Both the position numbers and the translations under genes were made by a program. Of a stretch of DNA of 64,000 nt, positions 8,636 to 16,547 are shown piece by piece. Location of the stretch: positions 186,001 through 250,000 of the forward strand of contig NZ_JAVQHL010000001.1 in NCBI RefSeq assembly GCF_032670585.1, written 5' to 3'. How positions within the stretch are numbered: position 1 is the stretch's first letter; each line of letters opens with the position of its first letter. The notes beneath the pieces were generated by a model. That model was not told the DNA's origin and searched no databases. It was given only the letters and a program-made list of their open reading frames with translations. This DNA is from Ostreiculturibacter nitratireducens (GTDB lineage: Bacteria; Pseudomonadota; Alphaproteobacteria; Rhodobacterales; Rhodobacteraceae).

Positions 8636-9948
8636 CAGAGCGGCCTGATCTTCAGCCGCGTGATTCGGTTTTCCTTGCGCTGAAGCACTTCGAAGCGGAA
8701 CCCGTGGAAGGAGAAGACCTGACCCTCGGCCGGGATCATCTGCGCCTCGTGGATGACGAGGCCGGCGATGGTGTTGGCCTCTTCGTCGGGAAGCTGCCAG
8801 TCCGTGGCGCGGTTGAGATCGCGGATCGTCATCGCGCCGTCCACGAGAACGTCGCCGGCTTCGGTGCGTTTCAGGGGGTGCTCGGCGTCGATGTCGAATT
8901 CGTCGGTGATCTCGCCCACGATCTCCTCGAGGATGTCCTCGAGCGTGAGAAGGCCCCTGAGGTCGCCGTATTCGTCCACGACGAGAGCGAAATGGGTGCG
9001 CCGTTTCAGGAACTCGCGCATCTGTTCGTCGAGCGGCGTGGTCTCGGGGATGAAGTAGGGCTTCATCGCCACGCTCATCACGTCGAGGTCGCGAATGGAG
9101 GCGAGGCTGCCATCGCGGCCGCGCACGACGCGCTCCACCGCGCGCAGAAGGTCCTTGGCGTGGACGACGCCCACGATGTTCTCGCGCTCACCCCGATAGA
9201 GGGGGAGCCGCGTATGGGGCGAGGCCAGCACGACGGAAAGGATCGCGTCGGGATCGGCGTCGGCGTCGATCATCTCGATCTGGCTGCGATGGCGCATGAT
9301 CTCTTCCACCGTCCGGTCGGAGAGATCGAGCGCGCCCAGCAACCGGTCGCGCGCCTCCTTGAGCACCATCCCCTCGGCCTGGCCAAGCGCGAGTGCGCCC
9401 GCGATCTCGTCCCGGAACGAAAGGATGTGGCTGTCCGGATCGGTGCGGACCCCGAAAAGCATCAGCACACCGCGCACGATCCAGCGGACGAGAGTGACGA
9501 TGGGGGAGAGGACGAGCGTCAGGAGCCGGATGGGCTGTGCGACCCGGGAGGCGGCCGCTTCGGGTGCAGTGATCGCGTAGGTCTTCGGCAGAACCTCGGC
9601 GAAGATCAGAACGAGCGCGGTCATCACAAGTGTCGCGATGGCCACGCCGCTGTCTCCGAAGAGGCGCGAGAAGAGCGCGGTCGCCAGTGCAGCCGCAAAG
9701 ATGTTGACGACGTTGTTGCCAAGCAGGATCGCGCCGATCAGGCGTTCGCTGTCCTCGGTCACCTGGAGCGCGGTCTCGGCACCGCGGCTTCCCTTGTCTG
9801 CCTGGGCGCGCAGCTTGCCGCGCGACGAGGCGGTGAGCGCCGTCTCGGAGCCCGAGAAGAAGGCGGAGAACATCAGCAGGACAATGATCGCCCCGGCGGT
9901 CAGCCAGAAGGCGGTGTCATAGGGATTTGCAGCGTCGGCGGGGGTCAT
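8635..9948 (-). CDS. CNNM/CorC (HlyC-type) membrane protein with CBS pair
   Basis: The 437-aa protein has an N-terminal CNNM (DUF21) membrane domain with about four helices (residues 12-150), a pair of CBS domains (about 205-335) and a C-terminal CorC/HlyC domain (about 345-435). SAFFSGSETAL and EVLPKTYA are characteristic of the family. Members are implicated in Mg/Co efflux or in ion homeostasis in the inner membrane; the old haemolysin annotation is not supported by function. AGGAAGG precedes the ATG. It follows xerD on the same strand with a 48-bp gap and overlaps rlmJ by one base. Confidence 0.9.
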   Translation of the reverse strand: MTPADAANPYDTAFWLTAGAIIVLLMFSAFFSGSETALTASSRGKLRAQADKGSRGAETALQVTEDSERLIGAILLGNNVVNIFAAALATALFSRLFGDSGVAIATLVMTALVLIFAEVLPKTYAITAPEAAASRVAQPIRLLTLVLSPIVTLVRWIVRGVLMLFGVRTDPDSHILSFRDEIAGALALGQAEGMVLKEARDRLLGALDLSDRTVEEIMRHRSQIEMIDADADPDAILSVVLASPHTRLPLYRGERENIVGVVHAKDLLRAVERVVRGRDGSLASIRDLDVMSVAMKPYFIPETTPLDEQMREFLKRRTHFALVVDEYGDLRGLLTLEDILEEIVGEITDEFDIDAEHPLKRTEAGDVLVDGAMTIRDLNRATDWQLPDEEANTIAGLVIHEAQMIPAEGQVFSFHGFRFEVLQRKENRITRLKIRPL

Positions 9949-9996
9949 CTGGTTTCCTTCCTCGGCCCATTCTTATGGGGATGCGGCAGGCCGCGA

Positions 9997-10929
9997 TCAA
10001 GGGCGTGGGGATTTCGCGAGTGGGTGATGTTCAAGGACGAGGCTACGGAGGCGTTCTTCGAGCACGTGTGTGTAGATTTCGGTCGTCGAAATGTCGGCGT
10101 GGCCAAGCAGGGTCTGGATGGCGCGAAGGTCGGCGCCACCCTCCAGCAGATGCGTGGCGAAGGCATGGCGCAGGACGTGCGGCGTCACGCGCGACGGAGA
10201 AATCCCGGCGCGAATGGCGATGTCCTTGAGCATTCCGTGAAACGCCTGCCGCGTGAGGTATCCGGCCGCTCCCCGCGCGGGAAAGAGGAAGCGCGAAGGG
10301 GACGACTTTCGTTCCGACTGGGCCTCGGCCTCGTCACGGTCTCGGGCTTCGAGCCAGGCCGCCAGAGCCTCGCGCGCAGGGGGCGAGAGGGGCACCATCC
10401 TCTCCTTGCCGCCCTTCCCGCGGACGAGCAGCATCCGCGGGTCGCCGCGCGCCGCCGTCACGGGCAGCGACACAAGCTCGCTGACGCGCATCCCGGTGGC
10501 ATAGAGAAGCTCCATGAGACAGGTCGTGCGCAGCCGGTCTTCGGGTGTGCGGCCGGTTTCCCGCGCCGCGGAAAGCAGGGCTTCGACCTCGGCGAGGGAG
10601 AGCGTTTTCGGCAGGCGCTGTTCTTTCCCTGGGCCACGGATCTGGATCGCGGGGTTTTCGGAAATCCAGCCTTCCTCGTAGGCGAAGCGGTAGAGCTGAC
10701 GAATCGAGGAAAGCCTTCGGGCGCGCGTCGCGCGGGAAAGCCCCTCGGCGTCACAGGTGACGAGGTAGGCTTCGATGTCGGCGCGCGCGACGGCGGAGAA
10801 ATCCTTGCCGCGCCGGGCCAGCCAGGCCGCGTAATCCTTCAGGTCGCGTCCATAGGACAGAAGCGTGTTCCGTGCGGCGGCCCGTTCCGCCGCCTGTGCG
10901 TCGAGGAAGGCGGATATCCAGGTCTCCAC
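9997..10929 (-). CDS. xerD: site-specific tyrosine recombinase XerD
   Basis: The protein has an N-terminal SAM-like core-binding domain and a C-terminal catalytic domain with the full tyrosine-recombinase set (numbered from a start at 10950): Arg155, His258, Arg261, His284 and Tyr293 in TTEIYTH. With XerC it resolves chromosome dimers at dif. I place the start at the GTG at 10929, just after the stop of the upstream gene; a TTG at 10950 overlapping that gene is the alternative and adds seven residues. Nothing suggests a mobile element: there are no attachment sites and the neighbours are housekeeping genes. Confidence 0.88.
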   Translation of the reverse strand: METWISAFLDAQAAERAAARNTLLSYGRDLKDYAAWLARRGKDFSAVARADIEAYLVTCDAEGLSRATRARRLSSIRQLYRFAYEEGWISENPAIQIRGPGKEQRLPKTLSLAEVEALLSAARETGRTPEDRLRTTCLMELLYATGMRVSELVSLPVTAARGDPRMLLVRGKGGKERMVPLSPPAREALAAWLEARDRDEAEAQSERKSSPSRFLFPARGAAGYLTRQAFHGMLKDIAIRAGISPSRVTPHVLRHAFATHLLEGGADLRAIQTLLGHADISTTEIYTHVLEERLRSLVLEHHPLAKSPRP

Positions 10930-10933
10930 CGCT

Positions 10934-12484
10934 TCAGCCCCGACGTTCAAGAAGCATGAGTTCCAGCGCGGCGCGGCGGGCCGTCGTCTCGAGCCCGACG
11001 CTGCGGAGGAGAGCGAGGCCGTCCGTCACCTCGCGGAGGTCACCTTTCGCGCCCTCGGTGACCTTCTCGATCGCCCTGAGAATCGCCTCGCCCAGGCGCT
11101 TCTCCTTCAGGAGTGTCGCAAATTCGTCGCTGGGAGCAGCCGTCCGCGCGAATGCGCGCTTGATCGCCCCACCGAGTTGGTCCGGGGGGGCGAGTGTGGT
11201 CACGTTGCCCTGCGCGAGACCGATGAGGAAGGTTTCGATCCCATCCTCGGGCGTCCGGGTGCGGGCGATCTTTTCGTAGCCTTCCGACAGAAGGCCGATG
11301 CGGAAGGCCATGCGCCCCGCTTCGCCCGTGAGCGGCAGGGCCGACAACGTCTCGCCATAGAGGGCCGCGAAGGGAACTTCGAGTTCCACGGCCGTCATCT
11401 GGCGCCACGCGGCAGGAAGCGTCTTGGCAACGGCGTTCTCGTCACGATCCGCGATAGCTGCGTCCAGCCGCTGGATCGCGGCCACGCGGTCCCAGACCCC
11501 GCCAGAGGCCGCCGGAAGCTGTTCGGTATAAAGGCCGAGAAGGCGGTTCGGATCGATCGCGCCGGTGCGTGCCAGTCTTTCGCCGGCCTCGATCCGGGTC
11601 TTCCAGCCGGAATTGGAACGGAGATCGGAATTCGCAAAGGCCACGGGCAGGGTCGCGGTGGGAAGCGGCTGCCCGATGGCCTCCATCAGCCGGAATACGA
11701 GGGGCGAGGGGCGGGCCGGGGGCGGCATGTCAGGCTCGCCGTCGAACAGTTCGGGATCGAGGAAGCGGGTCAGAAGCTCGGCCATCTCCGGCTCGATATA
11801 GCCCAGCGCCTCTCCGGTTCTGAGCGACAGGGCGGCCGCGTTCCAGTCGCCTCCGCGCGCGAGGCAGAAGATGCGTGCGGGAAACGTCGGCGCGACTTCC
11901 GGTGTCGCACGCATTGTCTCGCAGGCGCGGTTCTCCTCGCCCAGGAGAAGCGCGGTGTCGAACCAGCGCCGAAAGGGTTCGGGCCTTGGAGTGTCGGGGA
12001 GTTCGAGGAGCGCGAGCGCGGGGTCCAGCGCGCCGAGGTCCAGCAGCCGGTCGACGCGCGCGAGGTAAAGCGTTTCCCCGCCGTCTGCGTCGGCGGGCGG
12101 ATCGAGTTCCGCGATGAGGAGCGTATAGAGAAGCGACTGGATCGCAGGGAGCGTGTCGACGCGCTCGTCCCGCAGGAGGCGCGCGAGTTCCTCCGTTGGC
12201 GTCGTGCCCCAGAGGTCGCGCGGCAGCCCCGCCATGGCGGCCGGAAGGAGGCCCAGCGCATCGAGCGAGGGCGCGTCGATCGGTGTGACGCTGATCGGAT
12301 CCACGGGCGCGCCGTCGGTCACGTCCGGCTCGCTCGGCTGGGGCAGGGGCATCGCAACGGGCGTCGAGGGGTCCGCAACGGACTTCGACAGCCAGTCGAT
12401 CGCCGAAAGGGGTTCTTCGGCGTGAACCGTCAAGGGAAAGAGAAAGAAGAGAATGGGCGCGAGGGCGCCCTTACTGGCCCACAT
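10934..12484 (-). CDS. secreted protein of unknown function
   Basis: The 516-aa protein has a signal peptide (about residues 1-22, ending VHAEE) and then an Ala/Leu-rich, largely helical sequence with repeated short helix pairs reminiscent of TPR/Sel1-type solenoids. I recognise no catalytic motif. It is probably periplasmic. Its ATG lies inside the last codons of a 45-aa membrane protein gene, and its end abuts xerD, so the three form an operon divergent from aroK-aroB. This position beside xerD and aroK seems to be kept in Rhodobacterales, from memory, which argues for a real conserved gene. Confidence 0.75.
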   Translation of the reverse strand: MWASKGALAPILFFLFPLTVHAEEPLSAIDWLSKSVADPSTPVAMPLPQPSEPDVTDGAPVDPISVTPIDAPSLDALGLLPAAMAGLPRDLWGTTPTEELARLLRDERVDTLPAIQSLLYTLLIAELDPPADADGGETLYLARVDRLLDLGALDPALALLELPDTPRPEPFRRWFDTALLLGEENRACETMRATPEVAPTFPARIFCLARGGDWNAAALSLRTGEALGYIEPEMAELLTRFLDPELFDGEPDMPPPARPSPLVFRLMEAIGQPLPTATLPVAFANSDLRSNSGWKTRIEAGERLARTGAIDPNRLLGLYTEQLPAASGGVWDRVAAIQRLDAAIADRDENAVAKTLPAAWRQMTAVELEVPFAALYGETLSALPLTGEAGRMAFRIGLLSEGYEKIARTRTPEDGIETFLIGLAQGNVTTLAPPDQLGGAIKRAFARTAAPSDEFATLLKEKRLGEAILRAIEKVTEGAKGDLREVTDGLALLRSVGLETTARRAALELMLLERRG

Positions 12485-12608
12485 TCAGATCAACCGGCTG
12501 CCGGGTTTCCGATTGCTCCGGACCGAGATCGCCGAGATAGGCAAAGCCCACGAGCCCGACGAAGCCGATGAGCACGAGAAAGATGATCGCCTTGAGGATG
12601 CGCCCCAT
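12471..12608 (-). CDS. 45-aa single-pass membrane protein
   Basis: This short gene encodes Met-Gly-Arg-Ile-Leu-Lys, then a hydrophobic helix (about residues 7-25: AIIFLVLIGFVGLVGFAYL) and a polar tail with GPEQSETRQPVDLNVGQ. The basic N-terminus and acidic/polar C-terminus predict N-in topology. Its last 14 bases contain the ATG of the following secreted-protein gene in another frame, a classical translational-coupling overlap. Codon use matches the neighbours. Function is unknown; partnership with the secreted protein is inferred from the overlap. Confidence 0.75.
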   Translation of the reverse strand: MGRILKAIIFLVLIGFVGLVGFAYLGDLGPEQSETRQPVDLNVGQ

Positions 12609-12785
12609 GAAATCCTGCCGTCCTTTTCCTGTCCGTCTGCCACGTTTTTTTCTCCCGCCGTTTCGGCGGGTTCGTGCGGATTATATATGGCATTTCTGGC
12701 AAGATCACGCCATTCAGGGCGCAATTCTGAATTTGGGCGACAGCCCGCCCGCACCGGGTTTCGGGGCGTTGGAAAGAACGGCAGA

Positions 12786-13337
12786 GTGAAGGCGAAGCTG
12801 AAGAAAACGGTCGTGCTTGTTGGCATGATGGGAGCGGGCAAGACGGCCGTCGGCACCGCGCTCGCGCGTGAGCTCGGCGTTCCGTTTCTCGATTCCGACG
12901 AGGAGATCGAGCGCGCTGCGAACATGACTGTCGCCGAGATCTTCGAACGTGACGGCGAGCCTTTCTTCCGCGAGAAGGAATCGCAGGTGCTGAAACGCCT
13001 GCTGGACGGCCCGCCTTGCATCCTTTCGACGGGCGGGGGCGCGTTCCTTTCCGAGTTCAATCGCCGGACGATTTCGGACAAGGGCGTTTCCGTCTGGCTG
13101 CGCGCCGATCCGGAACTGCTGTGGAGCAGGGTGCGCCACAAGACCTCGCGCCCGCTCCTGCGCACCCCGGACCCGAAGGGAACGCTCCTGCGGCTTCTGG
13201 AGGCTCGGTCGCCGGTCTACGGCCTGGCGAATATCATAGTGGACGCGCAGGCGGAATATTCCGTCGAGGAAATGGCGGGCAAGGTTCAGGAAGCACTGGA
13301 GGCAAGGCCGGACGTGCTGGAAAGGCGGGCAGGATGA
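12786..13337 (+). CDS. aroK: shikimate kinase
   Basis: The 183-aa protein has the P-loop GMMGAGKT, the shikimate-binding DSDEEIE, the GGGAF loop and the lid Arg region TSRPLLRT. It phosphorylates shikimate with ATP, step five of the shikimate pathway, in the cytoplasm. I chose the GTG at 12786 (V-K-A-K-L-K-K-T-V-V-L-V); upstream in-frame codons run into the divergent promoter region and add a non-homologous leader. The gene overlaps aroB by 4 bp. A perfect 7-bp hairpin (12654-12670) lies in the divergent spacer, without a T tract. Confidence 0.93.
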   Translation: MKAKLKKTVVLVGMMGAGKTAVGTALARELGVPFLDSDEEIERAANMTVAEIFERDGEPFFREKESQVLKRLLDGPPCILSTGGGAFLSEFNRRTISDKGVSVWLRADPELLWSRVRHKTSRPLLRTPDPKGTLLRLLEARSPVYGLANIIVDAQAEYSVEEMAGKVQEALEARPDVLERRAG

Positions 13338-14446
13338 CGATCGACACGGTCAGGGTGGAGCTTGGGGCGCGGTCCTACGACGTCCGGATCGGCGAGGGGC
13401 TGCTTGAGCGCGCAGGTGAGGAAATCGGCCCTCTGCTGCGCCGCCCGCGCGTAGCGGTCGTCACGGACGAGACCGTGTCGAAGCTGCATCTGCAGGCTCT
13501 GCGCGAAGGGCTCGGGGACGTCTCGATGACCGCGCTCGCTCTGCCCGCGGGCGAGGCGACGAAGGGCTGGAAGGAGTTCTCGCGAACGGTCGAGTGGCTT
13601 CTGGGCGAGAAGGTCGAGCGGCGGGACATCATCGTCGCGCTTGGCGGCGGCGTGATCGGGGATCTCGCGGGCTTCGCGGCGGCGGTGTTGCGGCGGGGCG
13701 TCCGCTTCGTGCAGATCCCGACGACGCTGCTGGCGCAGGTCGACAGCTCGGTCGGCGGCAAGACGGGCATCAATTCTCCCCACGGCAAGAACCTGATCGG
13801 CGCCTTCCATCAGCCATCGCTGGTGCTGGCGGACATCGGGCTTCTCGCCACGCTCCCCGCGCGGGATTTCCTGGCGGGATACGGCGAAGTCGTGAAATAC
13901 GGGCTTCTGGGCGATGCGGAGTTCTTCGACTGGCTTGAGGCAAATGGGCCGGCGCTCGCCGCGGGGGATGCCGCCCTGCGGCAACACGCCGTGCGCCGCT
14001 CGGTCGAGATGAAGGCAGGGATCGTCGCACGGGACGAGACCGAGGAGGGGGAGCGCGCGCTCCTGAACCTAGGTCATACGTTCTGTCATGCGCTCGAGGC
14101 CGCGACGGGCTATTCCGACCGGCTTCTCCACGGCGAGGGCGTCGCTATCGGCTGTGCACTGGCTTTCGAGGTGAGCCAGCGTCTTGGTCTCTGCGCGCAG
14201 GAGGCGCCGAGCCGAGTGCGGGCGCATCTGAAGGCGATGGGCATGAAATGCGACCTCGCCGACATCCCGGGCGATCTTCCGGGTGCCGAGGGGCTGCTGC
14301 AACTCATGGCGCAGGACAAGAAGGTTCAGGACGGGCGCTTGCGCTTCATCCTCGCCCGCGCGATTGGCGACGCGTTCGTTGCCGATGACGTGGATACGGG
14401 TGTGGTGCGCTCGGTCCTCGAAGAGGCTCTGGCGCAGCGTCGCTGA
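13334..14446 (+). CDS. aroB: 3-dehydroquinate synthase
   Basis: The 370-aa protein shows the NAD-binding GGGVIGDLAGF, the PTTLLAQVDSSVGGKTGIN active-site segment, GEVVKYGLLGD, and the zinc ligands Glu (GEVVKYG), His (NLGHTFCHALE) and His (LLHGEGVAIG). It converts DAHP to 3-dehydroquinate, step two of the shikimate pathway. Its ATG overlaps the aroK stop (ATGA), so the two are translationally coupled, as is usual for aroKB. Confidence 0.95.
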   Translation: MTIDTVRVELGARSYDVRIGEGLLERAGEEIGPLLRRPRVAVVTDETVSKLHLQALREGLGDVSMTALALPAGEATKGWKEFSRTVEWLLGEKVERRDIIVALGGGVIGDLAGFAAAVLRRGVRFVQIPTTLLAQVDSSVGGKTGINSPHGKNLIGAFHQPSLVLADIGLLATLPARDFLAGYGEVVKYGLLGDAEFFDWLEANGPALAAGDAALRQHAVRRSVEMKAGIVARDETEEGERALLNLGHTFCHALEAATGYSDRLLHGEGVAIGCALAFEVSQRLGLCAQEAPSRVRAHLKAMGMKCDLADIPGDLPGAEGLLQLMAQDKKVQDGRLRFILARAIGDAFVADDVDTGVVRSVLEEALAQRR

Positions 14447-14485
14447 GTTGGCGCGGCCGGGCCTTCCGGCGCGCGCCACCCATTC

Positions 14486-14983
14486 TCAGAACGGGATTTC
14501 GTCGTCGAAATCGACGCGGCCGCCACCCGAGCCGCCGCTTCTGCCGCCGCCCGACGAGCCCTCGTCATAGCCGCCGCCCGTGTCGCCGCCATAGCCACCG
14601 CCACCGCCGTAGCCACCGCCGCCGCCTTCGCCGCGTCCGTCGAGAAGCGTGAGTTCACCGCGATAGGGGCGCAGGACAACCTCGGTGGAATAACGGTCGG
14701 CCCCGGACTGGTCCTGCCATTTCCGGGTCTCGAGCTGGCCTTCGATATAGACCTTGGAGCCCTTCCGCAGATACTGCTCGGCGATCTTGACGAGGTTCTC
14801 GTTGAAGATCGCAACGGAATGCCATTCCGTCCGCTCCTTGCGCTCGCCGGTATTGCGGTCGCGCCAGGTTTCAGAGGTGGCAATACGCAGGTTGCACACC
14901 TTGCCGCCGTTCGGGAAGCTGCGCACTTCCGGGTCGCGGCCCAGGTTGCCGATCAGAATGACCTTGTTGACGGATCCTGCCAT
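14486..14983 (-). CDS. ssb: single-stranded DNA-binding protein
   Basis: The 165-aa protein has an N-terminal OB-fold (residues 1-112, MAGSVNKVILIGNLGRDPE), a Gly-rich flexible linker (about 117-157, many GGGGGYGG repeats) and the acidic tip DFDDEIPF that recruits replication and repair partners. It binds ssDNA as a tetramer. GAGGGAG precedes the ATG. It is convergent with aroB, 39 bp away. I saw no GTTC-N7-GTTC SOS box in the visible upstream region. Confidence 0.96.
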   Translation of the reverse strand: MAGSVNKVILIGNLGRDPEVRSFPNGGKVCNLRIATSETWRDRNTGERKERTEWHSVAIFNENLVKIAEQYLRKGSKVYIEGQLETRKWQDQSGADRYSTEVVLRPYRGELTLLDGRGEGGGGGYGGGGGYGGDTGGGYDEGSSGGGRSGGSGGGRVDFDDEIPF

Positions 14984-15245
14984 CGCTCGTGCTCCCTCGA
15001 ATCTTGTCTTCCGGACCGACCTTAGAGCATCCGATCTTGCTGAAGGGAAGGTAAATAAGGTTCAGGGGCGCTCTCACGGCACGGGTTCCGCGATGTGACA
15101 CGAAGCCAGACCGAGGCAGGGCTTCGGAGCGACGCACTGCCGTTTCCCGATACTCTTTCCGGCAAAAAGCCGCGCAGAGAGGTTGCCAATCTTCCGTAGC
15201 TCCGGGGCGCGGGCTAAAAGGCATTGCCGAACACGGAAGGCGCCG

Positions 15246-15779
15246 ATGAGCAGAAGCACTGGAAAATCAACAAGAACTCAAGGCGCGGCTCTGGTCGCAC
15301 TTATGGCGGTGCAGAGTTTCTGCTGGATATTCTTCCTGGCCGACGTTTCACACGATGTCTTGGACGCGGGGATCGGCGTCTTTCGCGACTGGCACCTTCT
15401 CCTCGAAATAGCGGCGAATCTCGGCTTGTTCGTGGGCATCGTCTTCGAAGCGCAATATCTGAAGTTCCTGCTGCGACGTCAGGCTGAGGCGGAGCGCAGC
15501 CTTTCCGCCGCCTCGGGCGCGCTCCACGAACTCATGGAAAGCTACTTCGCCGAATGGCACCTGACGCCCGCGGAAGCGGAGGTGGCAACTTTCACGATGA
15601 AGGGCTTCAGCATCGCGGAGATCGCCGAATTCCGGGGCTCCGCCGAAGGTACGGTCAAGACGCACCTGAATGCGATCTACCGAAAGGCGGGCGTTCCGGG
15701 CCGGGCCCAGCTCGTGAACCTCCTGATCGAGGAACTGATGCGCGGGCCGATCGTGAAAAGGGAGGCCATGTCCGCCTGA
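15246..15779 (+). CDS. membrane-anchored LuxR-type transcription regulator
   Basis: The 177-aa protein has two predicted membrane helices at about residues 13-32 (ALVALMAVQSFCWIFFLA) and 49-68 (LLLEIAANLGLFVGIVFEA), a short coiled coil (about 72-98) and a C-terminal LuxR/GerE helix-turn-helix (about 105-165: LTPAEAEVATFTMKGFSIAEIA...GTVKTHLNAIYRKAG). No receiver or autoinducer domain is present. It is probably an inner-membrane DNA-binding regulator; the signal and targets are unknown. GGAAGG stands before the ATG. It is a single gene about 100 bp before the lytic transglycosylase gene. Confidence 0.8.
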   Translation: MSRSTGKSTRTQGAALVALMAVQSFCWIFFLADVSHDVLDAGIGVFRDWHLLLEIAANLGLFVGIVFEAQYLKFLLRRQAEAERSLSAASGALHELMESYFAEWHLTPAEAEVATFTMKGFSIAEIAEFRGSAEGTVKTHLNAIYRKAGVPGRAQLVNLLIEELMRGPIVKREAMSA

Positions 15780-15885
15780 TCTGCGGCTCGCAGCGAGCGG
15801 CCTCGAACCGCCTGGCGACACTAAGACTGGCGGGAAAGGCGATTTTTCGCTAGTGTCTTCGATGTTGTGTAGGGGACAGGTGGTA

Positions 15886-16488
15886 ATGATGCGAAAGATA
15901 ACGGGACTGATGAGTGCCGTAGCCATCGCGGCTGCGGCTGTTCCTGCTTCTGCCGAAGGGCTCAATGCGACGGCTTCGTCGAAATCGCGTCTGGCGCTTT
16001 TCAAGATGCAGACGCGACTTCTGGACACACGGCTTTCCCAGCAATACTCGAATTCGGTGCGGCTTCGTCCCGACACGAATTCGACGGGCACAAGCACGTC
16101 CGTCCCTTCCTATTCCGGGAAGTACCGCGGCCAGTATCTCCAGATGGCAAAGTCCGCGGCGCGCAAGCATGGCGTGCCAGAGGATCTTTTCCTGAGGCTG
16201 GTCCAGCAGGAATCCGGATGGAACCCGAAAGCTCTCTCGCACAAGGGTGCTAGGGGGCTCGCGCAGCTCATGCCCGGAACGGCGCGGCTCCTCGGTGTCG
16301 ACGCGAGGGATCCCGGCCAGAACCTGGAAGGCGGCGCGCGCTATCTTCGGATGATGTACAACAAGTTCGGCGACTGGCGGCTTGCACTTGCAGCCTACAA
16401 TGCCGGGCCAGAGGCGGTTCAGAAGTACAACGGCGTGCCGCCCTATTCCGAAACCCGGAACTACGTCCGGATCATTCTCGGAAGCTGA
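15886..16488 (+). CDS. SLT-type lytic transglycosylase
   Basis: The 200-aa protein has a signal peptide (MMRKITGLMSAVAIAAAAVPASA) and a C-terminal SLT/LT domain from about residue 92: the catalytic Glu is in QQESGWNP, followed by GARGLAQLMPGTA and AAYNAGPEAV. It cleaves the glycan strand of peptidoglycan to 1,6-anhydro products in the periplasm. It lacks the long superhelical domain of Slt70, so it belongs to the small secreted group. Two adjacent ATGs (15886, 15889) are possible starts; a GTG at 15853 would bury the signal peptide. The downstream hairpin at 16509-16544 terminates it. Confidence 0.9.
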   Translation: MMRKITGLMSAVAIAAAAVPASAEGLNATASSKSRLALFKMQTRLLDTRLSQQYSNSVRLRPDTNSTGTSTSVPSYSGKYRGQYLQMAKSAARKHGVPEDLFLRLVQQESGWNPKALSHKGARGLAQLMPGTARLLGVDARDPGQNLEGGARYLRMMYNKFGDWRLALAAYNAGPEAVQKYNGVPPYSETRNYVRIILGS

Positions 16489-16508
16489 AATTCGCGCGGT
16501 TAGATGCA

Positions 16509-16544
16509 GAAACGCCCTGCCGGGATCTTCCGGCAGGGCGTTTC
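16509..16544. terminator. bidirectional intrinsic terminator
   Basis: A perfect 15-bp stem (16509-16523 with 16530-16544) encloses a 6-base loop, with A/T ends built into the stem (GAAA...TTTC). It sits between the convergent lytic transglycosylase and ABC ATPase genes and can serve both strands. Confidence 0.8.
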
Positions 16545-16547
16545 CGA

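Noticed and set aside
9997..10929. tyrosine recombinase as a sign of an integrated element
   Set aside because: The protein is XerD by length and context, flanked by housekeeping genes; no attachment repeats or phage genes are present.
8704..10959. 751-codon plus-strand open frame
   Set aside because: It runs antisense to the CorC and xerD genes, which carry complete catalytic and domain motifs; the frame has no recognisable domain.
14540..14640. GC-rich short repeats resembling a tandem repeat array
   Set aside because: They encode the Gly-rich linker of SSB, which is normal for the family.
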